Source: Takakia lepidozioides (Eukaryota > Streptophyta > Takakiopsida > Takakiales > Takakiaceae). From it: 64,000 nucleotides of DNA. The notes beneath the pieces were generated by a model. That model worked only from the letters and a program-made list of their open reading frames with translations, searched no databases and was not told where the DNA came from. The position numbers were made by a program, and so were the translations under genes. The stretch is from contig CM060731.1 of the NCBI GenBank assembly GCA_030704615.1, positions 79,712,756-79,776,755 of the forward strand. The letters are read 5' to 3'. Below are positions 12,001 through 22,431 of this stretch, piece after piece; position 1 is the first letter of the stretch; every line of letters begins with the position of its first letter.

Positions 12001-15000
12001 TGCAGGCCCTTCCACCCAAAGGGCTAGTGGCAAGGGCCCTCACAACATCTATGAGGCTCAAAGCTGCAGGTTTCAGGAACTCCTGGTATGCTCGAGTGGA
12101 CAGTTTATTTCAACGTAACGGACTTTCTACTGCTTTCCTATTACCAATGAACCCAGATGAGGTGGACATCACATCCAGACATGACCGCAACAGACTCATT
12201 CGGAGAGAGCTTATGGAATTACATGTCAAGAGAACTTGGATGCTACCCAATCTCACAACAAAGCTCCACTTCTATCGAGAGACATTCTTGGTGCTCCGCG
12301 ATGATAGAATCTTGAGACCAAATTACCTTTCAGCACCCTTATCTCCTTCCCTCTTGAGGGCATTGGGGCGGTTCAGGGTGGGTTCCCACAACCTACGGAT
12401 AGAGACTGGCAGATGGGAAAACCTGCGACGGGAGGACCGCCTATGTCCAGCTTGCATAGGGCGCAGCAAGGAAATTGAAACTGAAGAACACTTCTTCTAC
12501 TGCCCTCTATACTACGAGATCCGTGGGAGATTTCACTGTTTATTCAGTGGAACCCAAACTCTCACTGATGTCTTCCACTATGAGGATCAAAAATGCGTGG
12601 CAGCCTACCTACACGAGGCCTTCACCCTTAGACAATCGCTAGAACATTAATTGTGGTTTCTGGATTTGTTCCTCTCTCATGTTTTCTTCCATTTTGTCCC
12701 ATAAGCTCTACGAGCTTTCCGCGGACGTTATAAAGCACCATTTCATTTCATTTCTTCTTTTTCCATTTTTTCCCATAAGCTCTTTGAGCTTTCCGCGGAC
12801 GTTATAAAGTACCATTTCATTTCATTTCATTTCTCTTGCTTTTCGTTCTTCCTCTTGGTCCATAAGCTCTTTGAGCTTCCCATGGTCGGTATAAATTACT
12901 ATTTCATTCTTCCTCTCACCCTCGCACACACACGTTATTGACATGAGCTGTAGGTAAATTTGCCTTTCAATGTTGCTAATCACAACATAGTATTCCTCTA
13001 TCTTGCATGTGGCGAAGTCGCCCACTGCATAGGTGATGTCTTACCCAAACATGTCTTTCTTGTAGTTCCTTTCTGTAACCATTACTGGCAATGCTTGATC
13101 TGTACAGGTTTGCTTGTCTAATAGACAGAATTGTGGTACTTCACCTGAAAAGATCATACTCACCACCAATTGAAGGTTCAACCAAGGTCTCAATTGATGT
13201 GCATGGTGTCCTGTCCTAAGCCTCTAAAAACACTGCAAGTTAAGTTGGAAGAGCATAAGTCCCACCTCCATCTACCAACAACTCCAAAAGGAGGTGAAAC
13301 AAGTGCAGCCAAAGTCAAAGGCACAGGGTCGCCATTTAAATGCATTGGAATGCGGCTGCCCCACCAGAACCATTCTGAACTGGATGATGAGCGGTTTCCT
13401 TATGAGGGTCGTATTGAGGAACTTGAAGCCCTCCTAGGGTCCCGGCAGAAGGAGGTATCAGTCATCCGTACCACTCCCCCCATCTCCCTATTAAAGATTC
13501 ATTGCTTGGTCGTCCAATCTCTGTGGGCCTTCTGCAGACAATTAAGTCACCTCGTTTTGTTGTCATGCATTGTTGTTCCACTCTGGGTTTTCCATGGAAG
13601 ATCTATATTTGTTTGCAGCTCTGTCTGCCTCTATTATAAGGGCATTGGGAAGGGTGGGCTCCCACAGTCTGCCTAAAAGTTTGGTAGGTGGGACAACCTG
13701 CAGCGTGATGACCGCCTTTACCCTTGTTGCGCTAGGGTTACAGGAGGGAAATTGAAAATGAAGATCATTTCTGCTCTCACTGTCCTTTCTACTTTGAGAT
13801 CTGGGGGAGATACTACTATTGTCTATCCCGAGATGGCCTATCTCTGACAGAGACGTTCCATTATGGGGATCAGAAATGCTTGGCAGCATATCTGCACGAT
13901 GCGTTGACTCTTAGCTGTCTAACCGGGCTACATGGGATTGCATGTAGGTTTTTATGCTGAACACAAGATTGGCTGAAGCTGAGAGCATGACACGTGATGT
14001 CGTATGCGATCTGCTTGGTGTGAAAATGGACATCAATAACGTTGTGGTATGTCTGCCTTTCCATGTATGAGGCTCAAAGCTGCAGGTTTCAGGAACTCCT
14101 GGTATGCTCGAGTGGACAGTTTATTTCAACGTAACGGACTTTCTACTGCTTTCCTCTTACCAATGAATCCAGATGAGGTGGACATCACATCCAGACATGA
14201 CCGCAACAGACTCATTAGGAGAGGGCTTATGGAATTACATGTCAAGAGAACTTGGAAGCTACCCAATCTCACGACAAAGCTCCACTTCTATCGAGAGACA
14301 TTCTTGGTGCTCCGCGATGATAGAATCTTGAGACCAAATTACCTTTCAGCATCCTTATCTCCTTCCCTCCTGAGGGCATTGGGGCGGTTCAGGGTGGGTT
14401 CCCACAACCTACGGATAGAGACTGGCAGATGGGAAAACCTGCAACAGGAGGACCGCCTATGTCCAGCTTGCATAGGGCGCAGCAAGGCAATTGAAACTGA
14501 AGAACACTTCTTCTTCTACTGCCCTCTGTACTACGAAATCCGTGGGAGATTCCACTGTTTATTCAGTGGAACCCAAACTCTCACTGATGTCTTCCACTAT
14601 GAGGATCAAAAATGCTTGGCAGCCTACCTGCACGAGGCCTTCACCCTTAGACAATCGCTAGAACATTAATTGTGGTTTCTGGATTTGTTCCTCTCTCATG
14701 TTTTCTTCCGTTTTGTCCCATAAGCTCTATGAGCTTCCCGCGGACGTTATAAAGCACCATTTCATTTCATTTCAATTCATGTACAGACTGAGTAAATGTG
14801 AATGTGCTTTCTAGCTCTTAATAATTTCCTCTTCTGGTGTATGCAGTCTATCTTGGGCCAAGAGCAGGTGGAGCAGCTTGCTCACCACAGAAACGAAGCA
14901 GCACGAGAGAAGGTGTTTTTCAACCCAATCCACTTACAAAGCATTTCCTATGTTTCTAGTGTCACATTAAGGGGTAATACTGTTTCATGTTGTGCTATCT

Positions 15001-18000
15001 ATCTTTTGAGTTGAAGTGCCAACAGGGCTCTGTTTGGAAAGCACATCTATTTCAGCAATCACAGGCCAAAGCTTAGCCTCACTGCTACTCATAGCTTCAA
15101 ACCTTGTTAAACTCCAAACTGCTTCTCTTCAAACTTCCCAGGATAAGTACCTACTGGAAAGAAGTAACAGCTTGAAAATTCCCTAACTAGAGTGTTCCTG
15201 TTTGCAGGAAGCAGAGTTGTTGACGTCGAGATCACAGCTCAATGATTTTATTGAGGAAAGAGAAAGGTAGAGAGCAAGAATGTTAGCAGATCTCTCTCCT
15301 CTCTTGTTTCCTCTCTGGTTTTCTGGAGCACTAGACTGGATTTTATCGTGAATGTCCATGACAACTGGTGTCCATCGCATGGGCAGCTGGCTACGGGAAA
15401 TCACCCGAATGCAAGCCGAGATCTTAGCTGCGGGTGTTACTGCTGAAAGGCTACAGGAGCGTGACCAGACACTCACAACAGAAAATGGAAAGATCAAGGT
15501 GTTGCCTTTACACGTTTTTCTTCATCTATGTCAGCCCAGTTGTGTGTTTCTTGTCTGTCCCTGTCTCCTTATTTGGATCTCTCTTGGAATGTCACTCGTC
15601 TATTGTTTTCATGCGTGTGCGTGTAGCAGCCCCCCACACAAGTGACATAGGCTGGTTGGTCTGCAGGCTGAAAGCATCAGTCAACAGAAACAGATAGGAG
15701 AGCTGGAACGAGAGGTTAAGAAGCTCTCTGGACAACAAAACCTCCAGCAGCGGATTCATCATCATGCCAAAATTAGAGTATTTGACCACTTCCTTGGACA
15801 ACCATGCCAAACTAGATAGAATATAAAATGAGATCAGTCTCATTGGCCTCTCCTTTTGTCATACCTCTTTCTTGTTCCGTTACTTTCTGTGATCTTCAAG
15901 TGGCATAATCTAAAATTCTTTGTTGTTGTGGTGACAGGAGGAAAACAACTCACTTAGAATACAGAATGATGAACTCTGTGGTAAGCTACGTCATGCTGAG
16001 CTCCTATTTGTGCGGCTGAATGATGAGCTGGCACGCTACCAGGCAGCAGGCGGCAAAGCCCCGTTCCTGAACATTGACGAGGAGCAGCGACTTCGCAACA
16101 AGCTTGAGGTTGCATAACACTGTACAAATATGCTTGTATTGTAGCTGGTGTCTTGCATTCGGACATTTTATCTATTTTTTTCTACATGAGCATTATTCTT
16201 CACATATGAGAGGCAGTGGCAATTAGTTTGCTGTTACTTATCACACAACTCATCATGGAATCTTGCTCGACTGAAATGAGGCAGCTGTTCTCTGCTGGTA
16301 AGGTAATGTACTTAATGATTTCAAGAGAAAACAAGTACAAATCCGTTTGAAAGAAAGAGAAATAATCCCCCCATGCATTTCTTGACTTTTTTCCATCTTA
16401 CAGGAGACAGAGGACAACAGGATTCAGATGGCTCAAAAGCTCATAAACTTGTGCTGTAGCATTATGAAGGTAAACCCATATCTCTGCTTCTGAACTGTGT
16501 TTCTTGCCTCAAAATCCAGAAGTCTGGAAATTTCTTCCAAACACGACTGCAAGTTTTCTTACTAGGCAGGAGCTGATGGAATTCCATGTAGGATGGACCT
16601 GGAAATTAGGGAACCCCATTATCACAAAGCTGCAGTTCTATTGTGACATCCTCCTCAACAATATAATCTTATAGCCCAATTACTTGTTTGCACTCCACCT
16701 CTTCTAAGGTGCAACATGGGCTCCAATAGACTCACCATTAATGGGATATCGCAATGTGGCAAACACTAGTGCCCTGCTTGTGCTAGAGAAGACAGGGAGA
16801 CTTTTAGACTGAGAAGCATTTCTTCTTCCACTGTGATATTCCGGGCCACTACTGCTGCCTAATCAGTGACAGCCAATCCCTCACAGAGGTCTTTCATCAT
16901 TACGAGGATAAAAAATGCCAGCATATTACATGATGCCCTCCATTGTAGAGGATCTCTTGATGTTCACTAGGTTTTGGGCTGCTTATTGAGGGCCAACCCT
17001 GTTTCTTGTTTCATCCTCTCCCATAAGCTCTTTGAGCTTTCCACGGTCGTTATAATGTGTCATTTCATGCCTTCACCCTTAGACAATCACTCGAACAATA
17101 GTTCTTATTCTTGGCTTTGGTTTTATTTTCTCTCTCATGTTTTCTTCCATTTTGTCCCATAAGCTCTATGAGCTTTCCGCGGACGTTATAAAGCATCATT
17201 TCATTAGGGTGGGTTCTCAGTCTGCAGGTAGAGACTGGTAGGTCAGACAAGCTGCAGTGCGCTGACCACTTGTGTGGGGCTTGTGCTAGAGATGACAGGA
17301 GTGAGATTGAAATTGAAGAACATTTCTTCTTTCCCAGTACTTTCTACTCTGAGTCCTGGGGGAGATCCCGGATCCGCTGCTTATTGCAGACCTTGGTGTT
17401 CTTGTCTCCTACCTTCCTTTATCCCATGAGCTCTTTGAGCTTTCCGTGGACGTGACTAGTACCATTTCATTTCATTTCTTTGGTGCTTTTTTGTTGTTTG
17501 TTCTTTGTTGGAGTTGGCCTCTTCAATGAATTGTGTCCATACAGAGCAGCTAACTTTTCCATTGTCAATAGATAGCAGGAATTTCAGAGTCAGGAACGGA
17601 CACAGACCCATCGATGGCAATGGAAGCACTTCAGCAGTTGGCAGATCGCCTCCAAACCACAGAACAAGAATTATCAAATTTCAAACTCAAGGTACACGTT
17701 GTGCAGGCAAAGGCACTTGTCACAGTTGATGTCAGGAAACACAACTGCGTGGCCTTGTTAAGTATTAGAAATATGTGTGTCTCTGTCAGAAGACTCTGTA
17801 GTTTTCTCCCGGTTTTACTCTCAATGACACTTCTGTCCATCGGCTGTGCATAGCGCTGTAAATCGCTGGACGTCAAAATATCTTTCTTGTGGGCTCCCAG
17901 TCTGCGGAGAGACTCGTAGGTGGGAAAATTTGCAACGTGACGACCACCTATGCCCCATTTTCCCTGGGAACCGCAGGGAAATCGAAAGTGAAGAATTTCA

Positions 18001-18476
18001 CTGCCTTTTATACTATGAGATCCGTGGAAGATTCAACTGTCTATTCCGGGATACCCAATCTCTCACGGAGGTCTTCCATTACCAGGATCAGAAATGCTTG
18101 GCAACTTGAAGGCTGACTCTTAGACAACCGCTTGGGCTATAGTTGCTTTTGGGCTGCTTGTGGCCCCCCCTTCTTGTTTCTTCCTTCCTCGTCCCATAAG
18201 CTCTTTGAGCTTCCCGTGAACGTTATGAAGTACCATTTCCTTTCTCTCTTCCTCCTCTTACCTTGTGCCTAAAGTGCCATTCTTGTTTACTGTATAAGGA
18301 CTCTCAAATATCTTCTCCGTTTTCCTGCATTCACCATTGTTCTCTCACTGGGGCAGACAAGGATTGCAGCAGAGAAGAGGCGGCTAGGTGAGCTCCGTGC
18401 TGTACACTCACAATGCAAGCCTACCAACTTCACAGCCCTCCAGAGATCTGCCAGCCCTGGCCCCGCACCCCGATAG
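3..18476 (+). CDS. POK: POK-like kinesin-12, C-terminal stalk and tail (5'-partial)
   Basis: Sixteen exons are called: 3-1367, 2685-5396, 8555-8662, 9397-9572, 9792-9879, 11018-11092, 13245-13454, 13948-14046, 14847-14912, 15208-15266, 15387-15498, 15667-15777, 15938-16108, 16404-16469, 17572-17691, 18357-18476. All junctions keep phase and give about 1,885 residues ending in TAG at 18474. The reading frame is already open at base 3, so the motor lies upstream of the window. The product is almost entirely coiled coil; exon 2685-5396 alone encodes 904 residues. The last third carries blocks I recognise from Arabidopsis POK1/POK2: LAEAESMTRDVVCDLLGVK, QQRIHHHAKI, then a block with NIDEEQRLRNKLE followed by a QMAQKLINLC block. 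POK kinesins mark and guide the cell plate to the cortical division site during phragmoplast cytokinesis. Introns are loaded with LINEs. The acceptor of exon 13245 could instead be at 13220. A perfect donor at 2654 (GAC|GTAAGT) is not used in this model. Confidence 0.88.
15..480 (+). repeat. Three diverged copies of a stalk module
   Basis: The first visible exon repeats a short coiled-coil module three times. The core reads MQLQ-x-ELD-x-ME-x2-L-x-EE-x-A, and copies 2 and 3 are preceded by VKHS (codons at 198 and 342). The aligned QLQ cores start at 21, 222 and 366, so the spacings are 67 and 48 codons. This looks like internal duplication inside the kinesin stalk. Confidence 0.7.
1430..1625 (+). 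mobile_element. LINE-B 3'-end remnant in kinesin intron
   Basis: The stretch from the GAGGTCTTCCATTACGAGGA region to the ATTTCATTCCATTT tail matches the last codons and 3' tail of the LINE-B copy at 11281-12760. It is diverged and has lost half of the hairpin. The remaining intron, 1626-2684, shows nothing recognisable. Confidence 0.6.
5470..5870 (+). mobile_element. Cluster of three LINE-B 3' tails
   Basis: Three head-to-tail copies of the LINE-B terminal unit lie here: T-rich lead, TTTTGTCCCATAAGCTC, a 3-nt loop, GAGCTT, then (T)CCGCGGACGTTATAAAG and CATTTCATTTC. Hairpins are at 5510-5524, 5664-5678 and 5742-5756. No coding part accompanies them, so they are extreme 5' truncations or tail-on-tail insertions. 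Confidence 0.75.
5948..7673 (+). mobile_element. LINE-A copy with 11-bp target-site duplication
   Basis: This 5'-truncated non-LTR retrotransposon encodes part of a reverse transcriptase and its C-terminal region in one frame up to TAA-free VL-TGA near 7667. The RT part shows a NYRGITLLN-type block, QAGFRRNRGCVDHIF and the catalytic FADD near 6325-6340. Between IILED and VESEGFG the expected RT palm segment is missing, so there is an internal deletion. One in-frame TGA interrupts it at 6675-6677. A zinc-knuckle-like CNCPLC...H...HC lies near the end. The flanks carry TCTTTAATTGT at 5937-5947 and again at 7674-7684, a direct repeat that marks the insertion. The 3' end is ...CGTCTTATGAGTACAA with no poly(A). 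Confidence 0.85.
7700..8040 (+). mobile_element. LINE-B 3' tails, three hairpins
   Basis: LINE-B 3'-UTR-like sequence resumes directly after the LINE-A insertion. It carries hairpins at 7729-7743, 7910-7924 and 7975-7989, each followed by ATAAAG and CATTT repeats. Confidence 0.75.
8080..8360 (+). mobile_element. LINE-B coding fragment carrying a 40-bp LINE-A insertion
   Basis: The fragment matches the LINE-B C-terminus (GAGATCCGTGGGAGATTCCA onward). It is interrupted by 8140-8179, which is exactly the last 40 bases of LINE-A. TCTCTCACTGAAG occurs at 8127-8139 and again at 8180-8192. Removing the insert and one repeat restores the LINE-B reading LTEVFHYED, so this is a real, extremely truncated LINE-A insertion with a 13-bp duplication. 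A second short LINE-B end follows at about 8312-8345. Confidence 0.8.
8730..8970 (+). mobile_element. LINE-B 3' tails, two hairpins
   Basis: Two terminal units with hairpins at 8765-8779 and 8904-8918 are followed by CATTT repeats. A diverged third hairpin (AAGCTCTTCGAGCTT) is at 9083-9097. They lie in the intron after exon 8555-8662. Confidence 0.75.
10031..10921 (-). mobile_element. 5'-truncated LINE-A copy, antisense, 15-bp TSD
   Basis: The minus strand encodes the same C-terminal LINE-A protein as the copy at 5948-7673 (SACSKTANVAVRGEFG... through the terminal ANDVL), nearly identical and without stops. ACCAGTGCATCTAGA flanks it at 10016-10030 and 10922-10936, a perfect 15-bp target-site duplication. 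The 3' end is again ...CGTCTTATGAGTACAA with no poly(A). It sits in the intron between kinesin exons 9792-9879 and 11018-11092. Confidence 0.92.
11281..12650 (+). CDS. LINE-B reverse transcriptase, C-terminal part, open reading frame intact
   Basis: About 456 codons are uninterrupted to TAA at 12648. The frame extends upstream to 11241, but the first 40 bases look like an older tail. Visible blocks in order are GVKQGCPLSPTLF (RT palm), YADDVALLA (catalytic YADD), KTKIMVFNG and SYRYLGL. A W-rich region follows, and near the C-terminus a zinc-knuckle-like CPAC-x14-H-x3-C. The N-terminal endonuclease and RT fingers are absent, so this copy cannot be autonomous. It is a retroelement fossil with very little decay, hence probably young. 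Confidence 0.85.
11281..12770 (+). mobile_element. LINE-B copy with intact truncated RT ORF
   Basis: A 5'-truncated non-LTR element in sense orientation within a kinesin intron. It runs from mid-RT through the C-terminal region, a short 3' UTR, and the diagnostic hairpin tail (AAGCTCTACGAGCTT at 12703-12717) followed by CATTT repeats. Two further solo tails follow at 12777-12791 and 12864-12878. The bases before it (about 11120-11280) are another LINE-B end fragment. Confidence 0.85.
13625..13915 (+). mobile_element. Old LINE-B 3' coding fragment
   Basis: Diverged DNA matches the LINE-B C-terminus from RALGRFRVGSH to AYLHEAFTL, with frameshifts. It lies in the intron between kinesin exons 13245-13454 and 13948-14046. 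Confidence 0.7.
14066..14785 (+). mobile_element. LINE-B copy, 5'-truncated, open frame
   Basis: About 200 codons with no stop are nearly identical to the C-terminal part of the LINE-B copy at 11281-12650, starting at MRLKAAGFRNSW. They are followed by the 3' UTR, the hairpin at 14722-14736 and CATTT repeats. High identity indicates a recent insertion. The target-site duplication was not clear. Confidence 0.85.
16565..17205 (+). mobile_element. Decayed LINE-B fragment plus two tails
   Basis: 16565-16960 is a heavily mutated LINE-B C-terminal region with several stops. It is followed by a hairpin tail at 17025-17039. A short, fresher LINE-B end (CCTTCACCCTTAGACAATCA onward, hairpin 17161-17175) is inserted just after it. 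This is intron DNA of the first kinesin gene. Confidence 0.7.
17206..17480 (+). mobile_element. Old LINE-B fragment with degenerate hairpin tail
   Basis: It resembles LINE-B from the RVGSHNLRIETGR region to the tail; the hairpin near 17427-17441 is imperfect. It ends about 90 bases before kinesin exon 17572-17691. Confidence 0.6.
17875..18245 (+). mobile_element. Old LINE-B fragment with hairpin tail
   Basis: It matches the LINE-B C-terminus with frameshifts and carries a hairpin at 18198-18212. It lies in the last intron of the first kinesin gene. Confidence 0.65.
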
Positions 18477-18546
18477 CTGAACCAGGTTCTGGGAGCTCCA
18501 GAAACTCTGTACAGATAGTTTTGGCAGTTCACATTGTTTTTGTAGC

Positions 18547-18552
18547 AATAAA
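18547..18552 (+). terminator. Possible polyadenylation signal of the first kinesin gene
   Basis: AATAAA lies 71 bases after the TAG stop at 18474-18476. Plant signals are degenerate, so this is only suggestive. 18553-19200 shows no gene. Confidence 0.35.
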
Positions 18553-19199
18553 GTTAAGAAAAGGAACACAAGTGGAAGCAAATGAAAAAATACAAATAAA
18601 ATTAAAAATTGACCTTTTCTTACTCAAGTAACATTTCCCTGAATGCCTGCATTGTTCCTGGAGTAGAATTTCTGCTAGACACCAGTAATTTCATGTTTCC
18701 AAAATAGCCCTCTATCCCACTGTCCCACCATTGTTGCTGGATTACTCATTAACCCTTACAGGGCCCAGGAGACACGTTTTGGGTTTTGATGAAGTGGATT
18801 TTTCTATGTGCTTTTTGCAGTTCTTAATATTTTTTCAACGGTTACAACTGCATTTACATTTACATTTTCTGACAACATGGCCCAACTTCTCACACTGAAA
18901 CTAGTAAATTTTACCAACCTGTAGGTTTTTTTAATCAAATTGGAGCATGTAGGAGGGGCCATCTAGTTGACTGTCTAGGTGGGTAGACATAATTGGCCCA
19001 TAGTTGGGCTCATTCAGGTGGTAACTTTTGTAAATTCTTAGATCTAGAATTTGCTTAGCCCCATACCACATTTCTATTTGGGAGGCAGAAGCAAGAAAAA
19101 TTAACCCCTCACTCAAATAGCTTGGTCAAAGATCAAATTTCATGCTTTGCAAAATCCAAAAGTTAATAACCCCTACTAAAACATTAAAATCTCTTTCAT

Positions 19200-20480
19200 T
19201 CTATGGTGAATTTCTCTGCCATGTTTTCTTTCCAACGATACCATGGCCTCTATCTTCATTCCATAAGTTTCGGGGCCAAATTATTGCAGGAAAGCCCACT
19301 TGCTTTTTCTCAAATTTTCGGTGACGAAAAGTACTTGAAATTCCATATCTCCCACACCGCAGGTCCAAAAATCATGAGACCAAGCTGGTGCACCCCTCCT
19401 CATCCAGGACTTTCCAACAGTGCCAAGCACCACGACTGGGCCGCAGCTTGGGAGATCTCAACGCTACAAAAGAAACAAACAAACAAACTACCTTACTTAT
19501 ATATTGACTAGGATAGCCTATGCCGTTGGCCCGAGTGTCATGTGTCATCTAAGTCCAAGTGCAATCCCCTATGTATCCAAGTGCGTCTCCAATGTCGAGG
19601 CCCATGTGTGACGAATTGAAATCTAAGACAAATGCAATTTCCTACGTACCCAAGCGCGTCTCCTATATGAAGGCCCCTCTAAGCCCAAATGCAGTGCTTC
19701 TCCCATGTAGAGGCCCAAGTGCGACCTCCAGTGTCATTCCAACACTTAATTTTTTAATTTAGTTGAATTTTCAGTGACCAAATTTGTTCATATTTTTATA
19801 ATTCTCGGCCCGTAGGTCTAAATTTTGTGAACCACATGTCCAATGTCATCTAAGTCCAAGTGTAATCTCCTATGTATCGAAGTGCGTCTCCTATCGAGGC
19901 TTCATATATTGATATATCTCTTGTCGAGGCTTCATATTTTGATCTATCCTATCATTGTCCCAAGAAAGCCAACTTTTGTTTTTTTTTCACGAATTGCCAC
20001 TAACCAATTGTACTTGAAATTCGACATCTCCCACTCTCCAAAAATCATGAGACCGCCCCTACTCATCGAGGCTTTCTAACGGTACTAAAATCGTGGCTAG
20101 AGGCCCCGCGGTTTGGGAGATCTCAACGACACTACAAACAATATTGAACGCCGATATTTAAAACAATCCCAATTTACATCTAGGAAAGCCCATTTTGCTA
20201 TTTTTCGTGAATTTCCAGCGACAAAAGTACTTGAAATTTCAGATCTCTCACACCGCAAGTCCAAAAATCATGAGACCAAGCCGGTGCACCCCTCCTGATC
20301 GGGGGCTTTCCAACAGCACCAAGCACCAGGGTTGGGGCTTGCGGTTTGGGAGATCTCAACGACGCTACAAAAAACAAAACAAAACAAAACAGACAAACAA
20401 TCTGCTTCATGTATTGATATCCAAAAACAGAAATGGTGGTAGGGGTAGGAGGTTGCATTCGCAACACCTCAACATTATAT
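19200..20480 (+). repeat. Repeat array: three copies of a ~190-bp module plus short tandem units
   Basis: Three copies of a module lie at about 19280-19490, 19970-20135 and 20180-20395. Each contains AAATCATGAGACC, a GGTGCACCCCTCCT-like block, TTTCCAACAG and GGGAGATCTCAACG, and copies 1 and 3 end in short A-rich (CAAAA)n or (CAAAC)n runs. Between them (about 19520-19900) are short tandem units built from TCTAAGTCCAAGTG, CCTATGTATC and AGTGCGTCTC. The same family occurs inverted at 62250-63830. Confidence 0.75.
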
Positions 20481-20489
20481 CCTAAGCAC

Positions 20490-21377
20490 TCACCTAACAT
20501 CTAGCCCAATGATACCCCAACATCCGGATTGCGTCTAGTCTAATGAACTCACCTAAAACAGATGCTTGTGGTTGGCCGTCAACAAAAGTGGGGGGAGGGA
20601 GGGGTATGCAACAGCCCAATATTGACCCTTAGGCACTAACCTAACATCTAGCTCAATGACATCCCAATATTATAACAGCCCAACATCTAGCCTAATAAAC
20701 TCATCTGTAATGGATGTTTGTGGCTGACCACCATAGCATGTATAGAAAGAAACAAAAAATGAGAGGTGGGGAGTGGAGAATCAACATCCCAACACCAACC
20801 ACATGGATTAACCAAAGACAGGGCAACTATGCCGTGAGGGTATGCTCACAACAACTGCCTTATTGGTGAATGTACGCGAGTACGCTAAAATGGACTTGAT
20901 TATGTGGGTGTAGGACTCCCCAGGTAAAAGGAAATGACGCCTATTTGCAAGGCTTCTCAATGTAGAGTAATAGCGTCTAGAATGCATATAGCTGGTACGC
21001 TGATAGTTCGCGCCTTGGTGGGTTGTCAGGTGGAGTAGGCAACAGCAGTGGCTGTTATAGTTCCTATGACCGATCACGTCATAACTGCTTGGGTCCGGCC
21101 GCATAAGCTACTATTGCTGGGCCCAAGACTGCTCATTTTTGCCACTTGGCAAACAGTTGTTTGATATTACCCCCAAAAAATGTGATTGGTCATAGGGCTC
21201 AAGGTTCATACAAGCATTTGAATTGGTTCAACTTTGAAACCCCATAACTTTTGTGTGGACTTCATGAAATCGCGCATTTCCAAGTGTGTTGGGATGCCCG
21301 GGATGTGGGGCATCTTATCAATTTTATCTGTGGTAAAAACGGAAAAAATTTACCGTTAGATCTTCCGCCATTGTTAG
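20490..21377. other. Intergenic DNA without recognisable gene
   Basis: Two diverged copies of a roughly 100-base stretch (ACATCTAGCCCAATGA and ACATCTAGCTCAATGA) are visible near 20495 and 20645. No coding region was recognised. Confidence 0.5.
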
Positions 21378-21379
21378 AT

Positions 21380-21845
21380 GAACGGTCATAGGCCTGTCTA
21401 CCCTACTCCACAAACATTATGTAGCTGTGTGAGCTCCTGGAAATGGTTTATAATCTTTTTCAAATGGTCACCTGAAAGGATACTAATGTACTTGCTGAAC
21501 AATTTATTTCTATCAGTTAGAATGTCACAAACAATATCAACATACTTTCATATTGTTGATGCACCCACATTAGAACAATCAGCCATTATATGTGTATCAC
21601 TATACCCATGAGCAAACCTGTATAGAACAATGGCCACAATTTTTCTGATCTCTAATTGTGTCCTCACAAGATTAAGACATCGAGATTGCAAGAAAGGTGT
21701 CAATTTTAAAATTAAGTTGTTGAAAGCTTCAAAACTCATTTTGTAAAACATTAAACATTTCTTGTTTCTCATTTCAGGTGTAATATGCCACACATTTCTT
21801 TCTACATGATCCCAATGCATGTATTGTCTAGGTTCTTTTCACGAC
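21380..21845 (-). pseudogene. PIF/Harbinger-type transposase N-terminal fragment
   Basis: The minus-strand frame reads PRQYMHWDHVERNVW, then LEIRKIVAIVLYRFAHGYS and DCSNVGASTI, followed by a TGA and then in-frame KYVDIVCDILTD. This is the helical N-terminal region that precedes the DDE domain in Harbinger (HARBI1-like) transposases, with NVGASTI-x-KYV normally continuous. The catalytic DDE part is missing and further stops follow. It is a dead fragment; no terminal repeats were found. Confidence 0.65.
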
Positions 21846-22030
21846 AAGGGAGGTGAATGTCTCTTCCTCTTTGAATTGATACAAAAAATTGGAAGGAAAC
21901 TAAACCCTATTGAAGGTTCCTTGTCCGCTAGTGTGTGCCTCACTATGGACTTAAACATTGCACAGTTCCCTAAGGTAACATAGAGAAGCATCCAAATGAG
22001 CAAAACCCTTTCCATGAGAGCTCGGTCCAT

Positions 22031-22192
22031 TCTATGGTTGGTTTTGACAAACAAGCACCTGAGCATGTAATGGCAAGCGCCATTTCTATGGTTGGTTTTG
22101 ACAAACAAGCACCTGAGCATGTAATGGCAAGCACCATTTCTATGGTTGGTTTTGATAAACAAGCACATGAGCATGCATTGGCAAGCACGGAG
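22031..22192 (+). repeat. Three tandem copies of a 54-bp unit
   Basis: Units start at 22031, 22085 and 22139 with TCTATGGTTGGTTTTGA. The first two are almost identical and the third has several changes. The array ends 240 bases upstream of the ERL1 start. Confidence 0.9.
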
Positions 22193-22431
22193 CCTCGGTA
22201 AAAACCAACACCAAAAATAAAACAGCGCGGCGGGGCTAACAACGGTTCGCTGCATGTGCCGGGTACGGCCCTTCGCTTGGCTCCCTTGAACGGGAATGAG
22301 CAAAGTGCCATGTGCGCGGGCCTACTCTTTCCTTGCGCCCACGCAGCCATACAAGTCTCTGTGGGATTTTCCTAAAAAATTTGAATTTCGTGGCCCGCTC
22401 TGTTGTCAAGTGGAGCCGTTCCCTACAGAGC

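Noticed and set aside
21839-22303. Minus-strand frame with an 18-residue repeated peptide
   Set aside because: It is the 54-bp DNA repeat read in a frame (54 is a multiple of 3); no other coding sign.
22312-22431. Extended N-terminus for the ERL1 protein
   Set aside because: The frame is open but the first codon would be GTG; the first ATG is at 22432.
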